In this document: one piece after another, positions 16,104 through 25,251 of the stretch
Position numbering within the stretch: position 1 is the first letter of the stretch
Layout of the letters: every line of letters begins with the position of its first letter
NCBI GenBank assembly: GCA_963627915.1
Contig: CAVGCY010000056.1
Coordinates: 1 to 64,000 of the forward strand
Length of the DNA stretch: 64,000 nt
Origin: CALACW01 sp963627915
GTDB taxonomy: Bacteria; Bacillota; Clostridia; Oscillospirales; Acutalibacteraceae
Reading direction: 5' to 3'
Position numbers and translations under genes: made by a program
The notes under the pieces: generated by a model
What the model saw: the letters and a program-made list of their open reading frames with translations, nothing else
The model's database searches: none
What the model was told of the DNA's origin: nothing

Positions 16104-17123
16104 TTACAATTCTTCATATCCCGGAATCTTGTGTATTTCGGGTAATATTCCCGAGTCTTTGCCCGAAAGTCTGTAATTCTGGAACATATCGTATCCCGGC
16201 AGGACATTGCCCTCTATAAGCACCGGCTTGTCAGCTGTAATCGCGACGTCCCAGCCGACGTAACCGACCTCAGGCACGATGTCTGCACCCTTCCTGCACA
16301 GTTCGACAGCCTCCCTGTGCATGGGAACCTCAAACGTTGTAACGTCGACGCCCGTCAGCGGATGTTTGTCATAAAAAAGTCCCGTCTTATCGCAGAAAGC
16401 CTTAGACGCGGACTTTCCGTTTTTGTCGAGGAGTATATACATGCCGCCGCTTGTGATGTTGTCAACGTCTTTCTTTCCGTTGCCGAATCTTAAAAGCGAA
16501 TAAAGATAATGCACCTCGCCGTTTTTATCTCTCAATGTAACGATTCTCACGGAATTAACGCTCCTGGGGCAAAGCTTGTTCATTACGGGATGCTGTTGAA
16601 TTTTCTGTTCAATAAGCACCTGTCCGTTAGTTTTAAGCACTTTATAGAACAAATCAAAGTCCGTATCATCGTCCGTATCGATTTTCTGAATCATCTGACC
16701 GCCGAACGAACGCGGATATTTCGCAAATACGGTTTTATGCTTTTTACAGAAATTTTCAAATTCAGTTTTGTCCGCGTTTTCAAGGTTAATCCACTCTCTT
16801 CCGATAAATTCGGAAAACGCTTCGTCAAATTTCAGCTTATCTTTAAACATGCATGTAAATTCGGGATTGTTCGCCTGTTTTGAAAGAGCGGTATTTTTAT
16901 TATAGGTAAGAAATGTTTCCCTGTTTTCCCCCTTAACCTCCGCGAATCCGAATACCGTATAATCGAGATAGCCTATGCCGTATTTCAGCGCACAGCCGCA
17001 CATGTCGGCCGCCGTCGAAACACGGTTTGCGCCGTAGGTTTCGTGAATTTGGGAGATATACATATTCATACGCTTGAGGCTCATTGACTTGACCCTCGCC
17101 GTTAAATTTTTCAAACTGCTCAT
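16104..17123 (-). CDS. ATP-grasp protein, sugar-transfer-associated type
   Basis: The 339-residue protein fits the sugar-transfer-associated ATP-grasp family (often near capsule or exopolysaccharide genes). Visible features are VFAKYPRSFGGQMIQKI as the ATP-grasp lysine region, LIEQKIQQHPVMNKLCPRSV leading to NSVRIVTLRD, FGNGKKDVDNITSGGM, and a C-terminal DVAITADKPVLIEGNVLPGYDMFQ with the acidic metal ligands E-x-N. The likely reaction is ATP-dependent ligation of a carboxyl group, in modification of a surface polymer; the substrate is unknown. Start ATG 17123, AGGCAGG upstream. Its only good promoter (17215-17243) lies within the recombinase segment, so expression may switch on and off. Confidence 0.75.
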   Translation of the reverse strand: MSSLKNLTARVKSMSLKRMNMYISQIHETYGANRVSTAADMCGCALKYGIGYLDYTVFGFAEVKGENRETFLTYNKNTALSKQANNPEFTCMFKDKLKFDEAFSEFIGREWINLENADKTEFENFCKKHKTVFAKYPRSFGGQMIQKIDTDDDTDFDLFYKVLKTNGQVLIEQKIQQHPVMNKLCPRSVNSVRIVTLRDKNGEVHYLYSLLRFGNGKKDVDNITSGGMYILLDKNGKSASKAFCDKTGLFYDKHPLTGVDVTTFEVPMHREAVELCRKGADIVPEVGYVGWDVAITADKPVLIEGNVLPGYDMFQNYRLSGKDSGILPEIHKIPGYEEL

Positions 17124-17172
17124 AATAAACCTGCCTCTGAAAATGTCCCGGCGCTTTTTTTGCCGGAAACAA

Positions 17173-17195
17173 TCATATAGTTTCATACTATATGA
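17173..17195. repeat. Left inverted repeat (IR-L) of the recombinase segment
   Basis: TCATATAG, spacer TTTCATA, CTATATGA: both 8-bp arms are perfect. It lies in the 5' leader of the ATP-grasp gene, 50 bases from its start codon. Confidence 0.85.
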
Positions 17196-17214
17196 TAAAA
17201 TACCTTTTAAAATG

Positions 17215-17243
17215 ATTATAACAAAAATATTATAACAAAACAA
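17215..17243 (-). promoter_or_regulatory. Outward promoter for the ATP-grasp gene, inside the invertible segment
   Basis: On the minus strand TTGTTT, 17 bp and TATAAT. A second TATAAT lies at 17229-17234. Transcription would cross IR-L and a hairpin (GCCGG/CCGGC, 17150-17170) before the start codon. Confidence 0.7.
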
Positions 17244-17285
17244 GCAAAAAAACATCTGCAAATTTTATTTTCGGAGGTAATTTTT

Positions 17286-18233
17286 ATGTCGAAAAAGCAT
17301 GAAACAATAATATTTAACAACATTATCGACGCTTTTTTTATCACGGAACGATTCAGAGTTAAGGAATCAACATTTTCGCATTACAAAAATATCACGGACA
17401 GCCGTATACGTTCCGAGTTCGGACATCTTCGCCCGGACGATATCGATTCAACCGCCGTAGAGCTTTTTTCGCATAAGCTCATGACGGACGGCAGAAGGGA
17501 CGGAAACGGCGGACTGTCGGCAAAAACGGTCAGGGATATACTGTCAATTCTCAAAATGATACTTGCATACGGCATAAAAAAAGGATATTTTGACGAGGAT
17601 ATACTTGAATTTTCACTTCCGAAAGTAAATAAGCAAAAACCGGATATCTTAAAAAAAGAGGAAGTAAAAATACTGAAGCAAAAAGCACTGGAAAGCCGTG
17701 ATACATATAAATTCGGCGTCTTTTTATGTCTGTACACGGGGCTTAGAATAGGAGAAATCTGCGCGCTCAGATGGGAGGATATTGACCTCATAAACGGCGT
17801 GCTGAGCGTCAACCGAACAATGCTCAGAATCTACTCGGCGGATGAAAAATCTCGAAAAAAGACAAAAATAATTACCGACTCACCGAAAACAGAATCCGGC
17901 AGACGAGATATACCCCTGCCGTCATCAGTGTGCGCGGAATTAAGAAACAGAAATATAAACGACCCATCATGCTATATTCTGACAAATTCGTCCAAATATA
18001 TTGAACCGCGCCTGTATTACTCGAAATATAAGAAATTTTTAAAGGAATGCGGGGTTTCCGACCACAGCTTTCACGCTCTCAGACACACATTCGCTACGCG
18101 GTGCGCATCGCTCGGCTTCGACCCGAAATCATTGTCGGAAATACTGGGGCATTCCGATGTAAAAATTACGCTTGAACGATACGTCCACCCATCCATGGAT
18201 ATTAAAAGAACTTATATGAACAAACTCGACTGA
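17286..18233 (+). CDS. Tyrosine site-specific recombinase (integrase/Xer fold)
   Basis: The 315-residue enzyme has an N-terminal SAM-like arm-binding region (about 10-110) and a C-terminal catalytic domain with TGLRIGEICALRWEDID (first catalytic Arg), a KTESGRRDIPLP strand, HALRHTFATRC (His and second Arg), GHSDVKITLERYVHPS (His and the nucleophile Tyr). All catalytic residues are present, so it should be active. No excisionase, phage or conjugation genes adjoin it; it is alone between inverted repeats, unlike an integrated prophage. CGGAGGT stands eight bases before ATG 17286. Known solitary recombinases of this type in gut Clostridia invert promoters; the same is inferred here. Confidence 0.88.
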   Translation: MSKKHETIIFNNIIDAFFITERFRVKESTFSHYKNITDSRIRSEFGHLRPDDIDSTAVELFSHKLMTDGRRDGNGGLSAKTVRDILSILKMILAYGIKKGYFDEDILEFSLPKVNKQKPDILKKEEVKILKQKALESRDTYKFGVFLCLYTGLRIGEICALRWEDIDLINGVLSVNRTMLRIYSADEKSRKKTKIITDSPKTESGRRDIPLPSSVCAELRNRNINDPSCYILTNSSKYIEPRLYYSKYKKFLKECGVSDHSFHALRHTFATRCASLGFDPKSLSEILGHSDVKITLERYVHPSMDIKRTYMNKLD

Positions 18234-18250
18234 TTCCTCATTTTACCTGC

Positions 18251-18273
18251 TCATATAGTATGAAACTATAAAA
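18251..18273. repeat. Right inverted repeat (IR-R) of the recombinase segment
   Basis: TCATATAG, spacer TATGAAA, CTATAAAA: the inner arm is perfect, the outer arm degenerate in its last bases. It begins 18 bases after the recombinase stop. Confidence 0.85.
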
Positions 18274-18324
18274 CCGCATAAAGTTTATATTAACGCAAAA
18301 ACCCGTCTGTTCCGGCAGCCGGTA

Positions 18325-18365
18325 CAAAAAACGAACCGAGCTTTAAAAACCCGGTTCGTTTTTTG
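18325..18365. terminator. Bidirectional terminator between recombinase and glnN
   Basis: AACGAACCG (18330-18338) and CGGTTCGTT (18352-18360) with six-base A and T runs outside. It would also stop the outward promoter if the segment were inverted. Confidence 0.85.
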
Positions 18366-18416
18366 TATATAAAACAATTCTCTTCCCCAAAATTGTTTTA
18401 TTCGTCTTATGTTGCC

Positions 18417-20513
18417 TTATTTAACCCCGAAAAGGAGATCGCCGTATGTCGGGAAAGGCCAGTATTTGTCTGCGGTAAGCGTTTCCGCCTCGTCGCACGG
18501 AGTGCGGAGAGCGTCCATTTTCGGAATTATTTCATCCTTTATGAAGAACGACGCCTTTGAAATATCGTCAATCTTCTCATACTCGTTTACCGCGGATTTA
18601 AGCTCGCCGACAGCGTCGGATATCGAATCCGTCAAAGCGGAAAGCTTTGAAACGATACTCTTTTCGTATTTGCATTCAAGCCCCTCGACGGCGGCGGTTT
18701 TAGCCGATACCGTTTTGCAGAGATCCTTTACATACGAGCATACCGCGGGCAGAATCTCCTTTTGCGCCATATCAATCATCGTACACGCCTCGATATTTAC
18801 CGCCTTGCTGTAATTTTCAAGCTGAATTTCGTATCTCGACTTGATTTCCGTTTCGGAGAATACCTTTAACGACGTAAGCATATCTATATTCTTCTTATCG
18901 AGGAATGCCCCCATTGCGTCGGGAGTCGTACGCAGATTGAGAAGTCCTCTCTTTTTGGTCGCCTCTTCAATCCATGCGTCATCGTATCCGTTTCCGTTGA
19001 ATATAATGCGCTCATGATCCTTTATTGTCTTTTTAATCATATCGTGAAGCGCAGTTTCAAAATCCTCCGCTCCCTCAAGACGGTCTGCGTAAATTTTCAG
19101 CGACTGAGCAACAGCGGCGTTGAGCATGATATTTGCGCATGCAATCGAATTTGAAGAGCCGAGCATACGGAACTCGAATTTATTGCCCGTAAACGCGAAC
19201 GGCGACGTACGGTTACGATCCGTATTATCTCTTGTAAATTTAGGCAGAACGTGAACTCCCAATTTCATTACCGTTTTACCGTTTGACTCATACGCCTCGT
19301 CATTCTTTATAGCCTCAAGAACGGCATTAAGCTCATCGCCCAAAAACATTGAAACGACTGCGGGGGGAGCCTCGTTAGCTCCGAGACGGTGATCGTTGCC
19401 CGCCGTGGCTACGGAAAGTCTTAACAAATCCTGATAATCGTCTACAGCCTTGATAACAGCGCATAAGAACAGCAGGAACTGTGCGTTTTCGTACGGTGTT
19501 TCGCCGGGAGTAAGAAGATTTACGCCCGTATCGGTTGCCATCGACCAGTTGTTGTGCTTACCGCTTCCGTTAACGCCGGCAAACGGTTTTTCATGAAGCA
19601 GGCATACAAGTCCGTGCTTTGAAGCAACCTTCTGCATAATCTCCATTGTAAGCTGGTTATGATCCGTCGCAATATTCGTAGTTGTGTAAATCGGGGCAAG
19701 CTCGTGCTGTGCAGGCGCAACCTCGTTATGCTCCGTCTTTGCAAGAACGCCCAATTTCCAAAGCTCCTCGTTCAAATCAGCCATATACGCGGCTACTCTG
19801 GGCTTGATAACGCCGAAATAGTGGTCGTCCATCTCCTGACCCTTGGGCGGTTTTGCGCCGAAAAGAGTTCTGCCCGTGAATATTAAATCCTTTCTCTTTT
19901 CATACATTGCCTTGTCAACAAGGAAGTATTCCTGTTCGGGACCTACCGAAGTGCGTACACATTTTACATCGGTATTTCCGAATAACTTTAATATTCTCAA
20001 TGCCTGCTTGTTAAGAGCCTCCATGGACCTTAACAGCGGAGTTTTTTTGTCAAGAGCTTCTCCGCCGTAAGAGCAGAAAGCCGTGGGTATACAAAGCGTT
20101 TTATCCTTTATAAACGCATATGATGTGGGGTCCCATGCGGTATATCCTCTGGCCTCAAACGTCGCTCTCAATCCGCCCGAAGGGAAGCTCGACGCGTCGG
20201 GTTCGCCTTTTATAAGCTCTTTTCCGGAAAATTCCATTATAACTCTGCCGTCGGGAGCGGGTGAGATAAAGCTGTCGTGTTTCTCAGCCGTGATTCCGGT
20301 AAGAGGCTGAAACCAGTGAGTAAAATGAGTTGCGCCGTGCTCGACCGCCCAGTCTTTCATCGCAAGTGCAACAGCGTTGGCAACGTCGTTTTTAAGGCTC
20401 GCGCCCTCGTCTATCGTCTTTTTGAGCGACGCGTAAACGTCGGCCGAAAGAGTAGCCTTCATTACTCTGTCGTCAAATACAAGACTGCCGAAATAATCAG
20501 ATACTGTAGTCAT
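18417..20513 (-). CDS. glnN: Type III glutamine synthetase
   Basis: ATP-dependent formation of glutamine from glutamate and ammonium. At 698 residues it has the length of the GSIII class, well above type I enzymes. Visible landmarks are the N-terminal GATHFTHWFQPLTG, GPEQEYFLVDK (metal-binding glutamates), AKTEHNEVAPAQHELAPIY, VNGSGKHNNWSMATD, RLGANEAPPAVVSMFLG and FTGNKFEFRMLGSS. The C-terminal region is helical. ATG 20513 is preceded by AAAGGAG; the longer frame to 20594 lies within the leader RNA. A consensus promoter and about 185 bases of structured leader precede it, so nitrogen control by attenuation is likely (inference). It is transcribed alone. Confidence 0.95.
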   Translation of the reverse strand: MTTVSDYFGSLVFDDRVMKATLSADVYASLKKTIDEGASLKNDVANAVALAMKDWAVEHGATHFTHWFQPLTGITAEKHDSFISPAPDGRVIMEFSGKELIKGEPDASSFPSGGLRATFEARGYTAWDPTSYAFIKDKTLCIPTAFCSYGGEALDKKTPLLRSMEALNKQALRILKLFGNTDVKCVRTSVGPEQEYFLVDKAMYEKRKDLIFTGRTLFGAKPPKGQEMDDHYFGVIKPRVAAYMADLNEELWKLGVLAKTEHNEVAPAQHELAPIYTTTNIATDHNQLTMEIMQKVASKHGLVCLLHEKPFAGVNGSGKHNNWSMATDTGVNLLTPGETPYENAQFLLFLCAVIKAVDDYQDLLRLSVATAGNDHRLGANEAPPAVVSMFLGDELNAVLEAIKNDEAYESNGKTVMKLGVHVLPKFTRDNTDRNRTSPFAFTGNKFEFRMLGSSNSIACANIMLNAAVAQSLKIYADRLEGAEDFETALHDMIKKTIKDHERIIFNGNGYDDAWIEEATKKRGLLNLRTTPDAMGAFLDKKNIDMLTSLKVFSETEIKSRYEIQLENYSKAVNIEACTMIDMAQKEILPAVCSYVKDLCKTVSAKTAAVEGLECKYEKSIVSKLSALTDSISDAVGELKSAVNEYEKIDDISKASFFIKDEIIPKMDALRTPCDEAETLTADKYWPFPTYGDLLFGVK

Positions 20514-20697
20514 AATGATTTCTCCTTTTCTGTTCTTTTTCAGTTCCTTTTCATTTTCTTTTCTGCAAATAAAGAACGGGACAGGGGCGCGCACCGATAT
20601 AAAAATATCTTAAGGACGCCTTTGTCCCGTCTTAATTTTCACTCATAAAAGATAAAACGCCTCAGAGTTCTGAACTCTGAGACGTCTTTGTCCCTAT
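20514..20697 (-). ncRNA. Structured glnN leader with two GGGACAAAG-motif hairpins
   Basis: On the minus strand the motif GGGACAAAGRCGT occurs twice (20682-20694 and 20616-20628). The first runs into a 13-bp stem, ACGTCTCAGAGTT/AACTCTGAGGCGT (20657-20685), followed by a T-rich stretch, so it can act as an early terminator. The second sits in a larger hairpin closed by CGGGACA/TGTCCCG (20577-20629). Paired hairpins before a glutamine synthetase gene recall ANTAR-type antitermination targets, but the expected loop pattern is not clear. Confidence 0.6.
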
Positions 20698-20704
20698 GCG
20701 TTGA

Positions 20705-20732
20705 ATTATACTCGTTTTTTGCCTTTTGTCAA
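20705..20732 (-). promoter_or_regulatory. Consensus promoter of glnN
   Basis: On the minus strand TTGACA (20727-20732), 16 bp, TATAAT (20705-20710). Transcription should start just before the first GGGACAAAG motif. Confidence 0.85.
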
Positions 20733-20835
20733 CCCCTTTTTCACAAAAAAATTCGATTTTTTTTGTCGGAAATGACGAAGACAATATCAAAAAGTTTGAA
20801 AAGTCATGATTTATAACACATAACGGCTGTGTTAA

Positions 20836-22368
20836 TTATTTTCCGAACGCGGACTTGACGGCGTTTTTAAAGTCGATAATAAAATCACCGAAAACCGACA
20901 GAACAGTATCGTTTTCAAAGCTTACGGTATAAAGAACCGAATCATTTTCCGCCGTAAGCGGCACAATTCCGCTTACGGTCATTATATTAAATTCGGGATA
21001 TTCAAAGTCCCATACCGTCGGCTGAGTTTCGGCATTTAAAATATCAAGGCAAAGCTTTGTCGAATATTCCATGTTTCCGCTGTGCAGACTGTTCTTGACG
21101 AACCACGTATAATCAACGAATTTACATGTTGAAGCGTCTATCATATTGTCGGGCGAAACGCAGTTGTGACCGTTGTCGATTTTCTGAACGTAATTTTCAC
21201 CGAGCGTTTCGTCAACGTCCGCGCATACTGCGCCGAACGACGAAAAACGGGTATCTATAACGCTGTCCGACATTGAATTTATATCCTCGATGCACGGAGT
21301 GTTTGCGGCGCCGTATTTCGATACGATACCGAAATTAAGTCCTCTTTCTAAAATGCCGTTTATAATATTCTCCATATTCGCCTGAACTTCGTAATGATAC
21401 CAGTCTATTATCTCTATATATTCATCCGAAAAGCCGAAGCCGTTTATAACCGTGTCCTTTGCCTGTTCGTAATATTCAAGCGGAACAAGCGCCCACATGC
21501 CGGGCATCGTTGCAAAGGATTTAACGAATACGTCTTTATAAAGGGTATCCTGAATCTGAGAATTGAGCAAATCGGCAATTTTTACAGCCTTATCGAGCGT
21601 TCCGGTTACGTTTAAAAATCTCAAAAGAGCCTTAACTCCGACGCCGGAGAGAGAATCGCCTGCCGCGGCTTCAACATATCTTACGATTGCGTCGGCGTCA
21701 AAACCGAGCATTCCCGCAAACGGCTGACCGCAGCATGAAACTCCGTTGTATCCGCCCGCAAGAAAAACGACGCCGTCAACGTACTGATAATCGTAAATTT
21801 TAAGATAGGAGGCGACGACGCACGCGCCCATGCTGAAGCCGATAAGGGAAACGGAATCGATTCCGCTCTCCTTCATTACGTATTCAATAAATGAATGAAG
21901 CTCCCCGGCAATCGACTGAACGGAAAGTCTCCAGTCGTATGAAAAGCGTATGTATTTTTCCTCTCCCGTACCGTTTATAACGGCTTTTATGCTGTCGGGG
22001 TCGGGATATTCGTAATCGACGGTTGTCTTAACCTTGGGCTGTCCGTTTTCGTCGCATGAAAGAGGTTCAAATATCGGATTTACCGCGTCTGCGATGATTT
22101 CCCCGGTATCAGAGAAGTCTTTTTTTTGAATATCCGAAACAAGCGTCGGCAGAACCTTGTTTACAGCCTTTATAATCGGCTTTGCCTGCGGAGGAAACAT
22201 CGTTTCGCCCGTTTCGGCGTTTATAAGATCCGAGGACGCGATGCCGTCAACGAAAATCGCCGCCGACTTTTTGTCCGTTTCGTCATACGCAAACGCAATT
22301 ATGCTTACGGAGCACAGTACAATCAATACGCTCATGACAAAGCATACGGTTTTTTTAAGCTTTTTCAT
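20836..22368 (-). CDS. Secreted alpha/beta-hydrolase, lipase/LCAT-like
   Basis: A 510-residue exported protein: signal peptide 1-27 ending IIAFA, no dockerin or anchor seen. The hydrolase core has FVDGIASSDL near the start, FSYDWRLSVQSIAGELHSFIEYV (typical of lecithin:cholesterol acyltransferase-like and related lipases) and the nucleophile elbow GFSMGA with the serine at about 175. Later candidates for the acid and histidine are present (DNGHNCVSPDNMIDAS). A role in cutting lipid esters outside the cell is inferred from the fold; substrate unknown. AAGGGG is ten bases before the ATG. The gene is a single unit, divergent from metG. Confidence 0.75.
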   Translation of the reverse strand: MKKLKKTVCFVMSVLIVLCSVSIIAFAYDETDKKSAAIFVDGIASSDLINAETGETMFPPQAKPIIKAVNKVLPTLVSDIQKKDFSDTGEIIADAVNPIFEPLSCDENGQPKVKTTVDYEYPDPDSIKAVINGTGEEKYIRFSYDWRLSVQSIAGELHSFIEYVMKESGIDSVSLIGFSMGACVVASYLKIYDYQYVDGVVFLAGGYNGVSCCGQPFAGMLGFDADAIVRYVEAAAGDSLSGVGVKALLRFLNVTGTLDKAVKIADLLNSQIQDTLYKDVFVKSFATMPGMWALVPLEYYEQAKDTVINGFGFSDEYIEIIDWYHYEVQANMENIINGILERGLNFGIVSKYGAANTPCIEDINSMSDSVIDTRFSSFGAVCADVDETLGENYVQKIDNGHNCVSPDNMIDASTCKFVDYTWFVKNSLHSGNMEYSTKLCLDILNAETQPTVWDFEYPEFNIMTVSGIVPLTAENDSVLYTVSFENDTVLSVFGDFIIDFKNAVKSAFGK

Positions 22369-22456
22369 AAATTATATACCCCTTGCAAAAATATATTTAT
22401 AAAATAATTATATTATTTATTTTGCAAATATTCAAGAGCCAATTATCAAATTTTTC

Positions 22457-22485
22457 TTGCAATAAGGAACGACAGAGTTTATAAT
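22457..22485 (+). promoter_or_regulatory. Promoter of the metG operon
   Basis: TTGCAA (22457-22462), 17 bp, TATAAT (22480-22485), about 26 bases before the start codon of metG. Confidence 0.75.
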
Positions 22486-22511
22486 ATACTTTGTATACGG
22501 AGGATTGGACA

Positions 22512-24464
22512 ATGGAAAAGAAAAAATACTACATCACGACCGCGATAGCGTACACATCGAGAAAACCTCATATAGGAAATTCTTATGAAATAGTGCTTAC
22601 CGACGCCATAGCGAGATTTAAAAGACTTCAGGGCTATGACGTGTTTTTCCTCACCGGAACGGACGAGCACGGTCAGAAGATAGAGGAATACGCAAAAACG
22701 GCGGGCGTTACGCCCAAGGAGTATGTTGACAGGGTTTCCGGCGAGATAAGGGAAATCTGCGATATGCTCAACACAACATACGATAAATTCATCAGAACGA
22801 CGGACGATTATCATGAAAAATGCGTTCAGAAAATATTTAAAAAGCTTTATGAACAGGGCGATATTTACAAAGGATCGTACGAAGGTCATTACTGCGTTCC
22901 GTGCGAGAGCTTTTTCACCGACTCCCAGCTTGCAGACGGAAAATGCCCAGACTGCGGCCGCGAGGTCACGAACGCAAAGGAGGAGGCGTATTTTCTCAAG
23001 CTTTCAAAGTATCAGAAGAGACTTGAGGAGCATATCGAGAAAAATCCCGGTTTCATCTATCCCGAGAGCAGAAAGAAGGAGATGCTTAATAATTTTATTA
23101 AGCCGGGACTTCAGGATCTGTGCGTATCGCGTACGTCGTTTAAGTGGGGAATCCCCGTTACATTTGACGACAAGCACGTTATTTACGTATGGATAGACGC
23201 TCTTTCAAACTATATAACCGCACTCGGCTACGACCCCGACGGCAGCGGAGAATTGTATAAAAAATACTGGCCCGCCGACGTTCACATTATCGGCAAGGAT
23301 ATAATCCGTTTCCACACGATTTACTGGCCTATTATGCTTATGGCTCTGGGCGAGCCTCTGCCCAAACAGGTTTACGGTCATCCGTGGCTTCTTTTCGGCG
23401 AGGATAAAATGTCCAAGTCGAAGGGTAACGTAATATACGCCGAGGATCTCGTAAAACGTTTCGGAGTTGACGCGGTAAGATATTATCTTCTCTCGGAAAT
23501 GCCCCATGCGCAGGACGGCTCTATATCGTACGACACAATGATAGAGCGATTCAATTCCGACCTTGCCAACACGCTCGGCAATCTCGTAAACCGCACCGTT
23601 GCGATGGTTAACAGGTATTTTGACGGCGTACTTCCATGCAATACCGTTTGCGAACCTGTTGACGACGAGCTTAAAACGCTTGCGGCAAACGCTTTCAAGC
23701 CGTTCGAGCAGGCTATGGATTCATTCCATATCGCCGACGCGCTCGACGTTGTTATGAACATAGCAAAGAGATGCAACAAATATATCGACGAAACAATGCC
23801 GTGGGCACTTGCAAAGGATGAGGAGAAAAAAGACAGGCTTTCCACCGTTCTCTATAATCTTGTGGAATCCATCAGAATCCTCTCTGTTCTCATTTCACCC
23901 TTTATGCCCGAAACGGCAAATGCGATATTCGCACAGCTCGACACGGATATAACCGATTACGAGAGCGTTAAGACGTTCGGCGCGGTTAAAGAGGGCGCGA
24001 AGGTCGGCACGGCGTCTCCTCTGTTTGCGCGTATCGACGCAGAGAAAATGATTGAGGAGATTAAAGCCGAAATTCAGACGAAGATAAAAGCGGAACAGGC
24101 TAACAACAATAAGGTTAAGGAAGCGATCGAGGGCATTGCGCAGATAGGCATAGACGACTTTGCAAAGGTTGAACTGCGCGTCGCGGAAATCAAGAACTGC
24201 GAACATATAAAGCGCGCAAAGAAGCTTTTAAAGCTTACGCTTGACGACGGCACGGGAACTCCGAGAACGGTAGCCTCGGGCATTGCGAAATGGTACGAGC
24301 CGGAACAGCTTATCGGTCATAAGGTTATCGTTGTCGCAAATTTAAAGCCCGCAACGCTCTGCGGAGTGGAGTCGGCGGGAATGATTCTTGCGGGTGACTG
24401 CGGCGAGGACGATGTTAAGGTTGTATTTGTCGACTCGATGCCCGCGGGAACTAAAATAAGATAA
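22512..24464 (+). CDS. metG: Methionyl-tRNA synthetase
   Basis: Charges tRNA-Met with methionine. The 650-residue enzyme has the class I signature in the form HIGN (YTSRKPHIGNSYE), a zinc-knuckle pair CVPC and CPDC at about 125-150, the KMSKSKG loop near 300, the anticodon-binding helical domain, and a C-terminal OB-fold tRNA-binding domain (about 540-650: FAKVELRVAEIKNCEHIKRA, ending VFVDSMPAGTKIR). The C-terminal domain makes it the long, dimeric form. ATG 22512 with GGAGG eight bases upstream; the frame to 22491 precedes this site. It heads an operon with tatD and a sugar kinase. Confidence 0.96.
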   Translation: MEKKKYYITTAIAYTSRKPHIGNSYEIVLTDAIARFKRLQGYDVFFLTGTDEHGQKIEEYAKTAGVTPKEYVDRVSGEIREICDMLNTTYDKFIRTTDDYHEKCVQKIFKKLYEQGDIYKGSYEGHYCVPCESFFTDSQLADGKCPDCGREVTNAKEEAYFLKLSKYQKRLEEHIEKNPGFIYPESRKKEMLNNFIKPGLQDLCVSRTSFKWGIPVTFDDKHVIYVWIDALSNYITALGYDPDGSGELYKKYWPADVHIIGKDIIRFHTIYWPIMLMALGEPLPKQVYGHPWLLFGEDKMSKSKGNVIYAEDLVKRFGVDAVRYYLLSEMPHAQDGSISYDTMIERFNSDLANTLGNLVNRTVAMVNRYFDGVLPCNTVCEPVDDELKTLAANAFKPFEQAMDSFHIADALDVVMNIAKRCNKYIDETMPWALAKDEEKKDRLSTVLYNLVESIRILSVLISPFMPETANAIFAQLDTDITDYESVKTFGAVKEGAKVGTASPLFARIDAEKMIEEIKAEIQTKIKAEQANNNKVKEAIEGIAQIGIDDFAKVELRVAEIKNCEHIKRAKKLLKLTLDDGTGTPRTVASGIAKWYEPEQLIGHKVIVVANLKPATLCGVESAGMILAGDCGEDDVKVVFVDSMPAGTKIR

Positions 24465-24473
24465 TTAAGATAT

Positions 24474-25238
24474 ATGAATAACATATTCGACTCACACGCG
24501 CATTATAATGACGCGGCGTTTGATTCCGACAGGTATGATGTTTTAAATTCTCTCAGCGAAAAAGGCGTTTCAAATGTTATAAACTGCGCGACGGATTATA
24601 ATTCGAGTTTGATATCCCTTTCGTATGCAGAAAAATATCCGTTTATATACGCTTCGTGCGGACTTCATCCCGAGGATATTAAGGATGATTATGAGAATGA
24701 GCTTGAAAAAATTTATCCGCTTTTAAATGAGAAAAAGTGCGTCGCGGTCGGCGAGATAGGGCTTGATTATCACTATGACGGGATTCCGAGGTCCGTTCAG
24801 ATTGACGTATTTTCCCGTCAGCTTATAAAGGCGAACGAGATGAATCTCCCCGTTATCGTTCACAATCGGGAGGCTCACGCGGATACGATCGAATTATTAA
24901 AAAAATACAGACCGAAGGGCGTGCTTCACTGTTTTTCCGGTTCTGTCGAGACGGCGCGGGAGGTGTTAAAGCTCGGTATGTATTTAGGCTTCGGCGGCGC
25001 AGTCACGTTTAAAAACGCGGTAAAAAGCGTCGAGGTGGCAAAATTCGTTCCGCTTGACAGAATCTTACTTGAAACGGACTGTCCGTATATGGCTCCCGTT
25101 CCGTACAGAGGAAAAAGAAACGATTCGACGCTGATTGGATTTGTTGCCGAAAAAATCGGAGAAATACGCGGTATCGACGCTCAAACGGTAATAAACGAAG
25201 CAAATAAAAACACAAAAAGGCTGTTTAATATTAAATAA
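24474..25238 (+). CDS. tatD: TatD-family metal-dependent hydrolase/DNase
   Basis: The 254-residue TIM-barrel protein begins FDSHAHYNDAAF with the H-x-H metal pair, has VGEIGLDYH (the conserved Glu), PVIVHNREA and VLHCFSGS with the metal histidines, and LLETDCPYMAPVPYRGKRND near the C-terminus with the catalytic Asp. The family shows metal-dependent 3'-5' DNase activity and is thought to help in DNA repair or turnover. Ten bases separate it from metG, a frequent pairing in Firmicutes. The ribosome site is weak (TAAGATAT), which fits translation coupled to metG. Confidence 0.92.
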   Translation: MNNIFDSHAHYNDAAFDSDRYDVLNSLSEKGVSNVINCATDYNSSLISLSYAEKYPFIYASCGLHPEDIKDDYENELEKIYPLLNEKKCVAVGEIGLDYHYDGIPRSVQIDVFSRQLIKANEMNLPVIVHNREAHADTIELLKKYRPKGVLHCFSGSVETAREVLKLGMYLGFGGAVTFKNAVKSVEVAKFVPLDRILLETDCPYMAPVPYRGKRNDSTLIGFVAEKIGEIRGIDAQTVINEANKNTKRLFNIK

Positions 25239-25251
25239 GGAGTGCAAAAAA

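Larger units (their letters stand above)
17173..18273. mobile_element. Candidate invertible segment: recombinase gene between inverted repeats
   Basis: A perfect 20-bp inverted repeat (17176-17195 and 18251-18270) brackets a tyrosine recombinase gene and the outward promoter of the ATP-grasp gene. Each copy is itself built like a recombinase core site: 8-bp arms TCATATAG and CTATATGA around a 7-bp spacer. Opposite orientation of the spacers (TTTCATA and TATGAAA) predicts inversion rather than excision. Inferred: the orientation shown is ON for the ATP-grasp gene. Confidence 0.7.
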
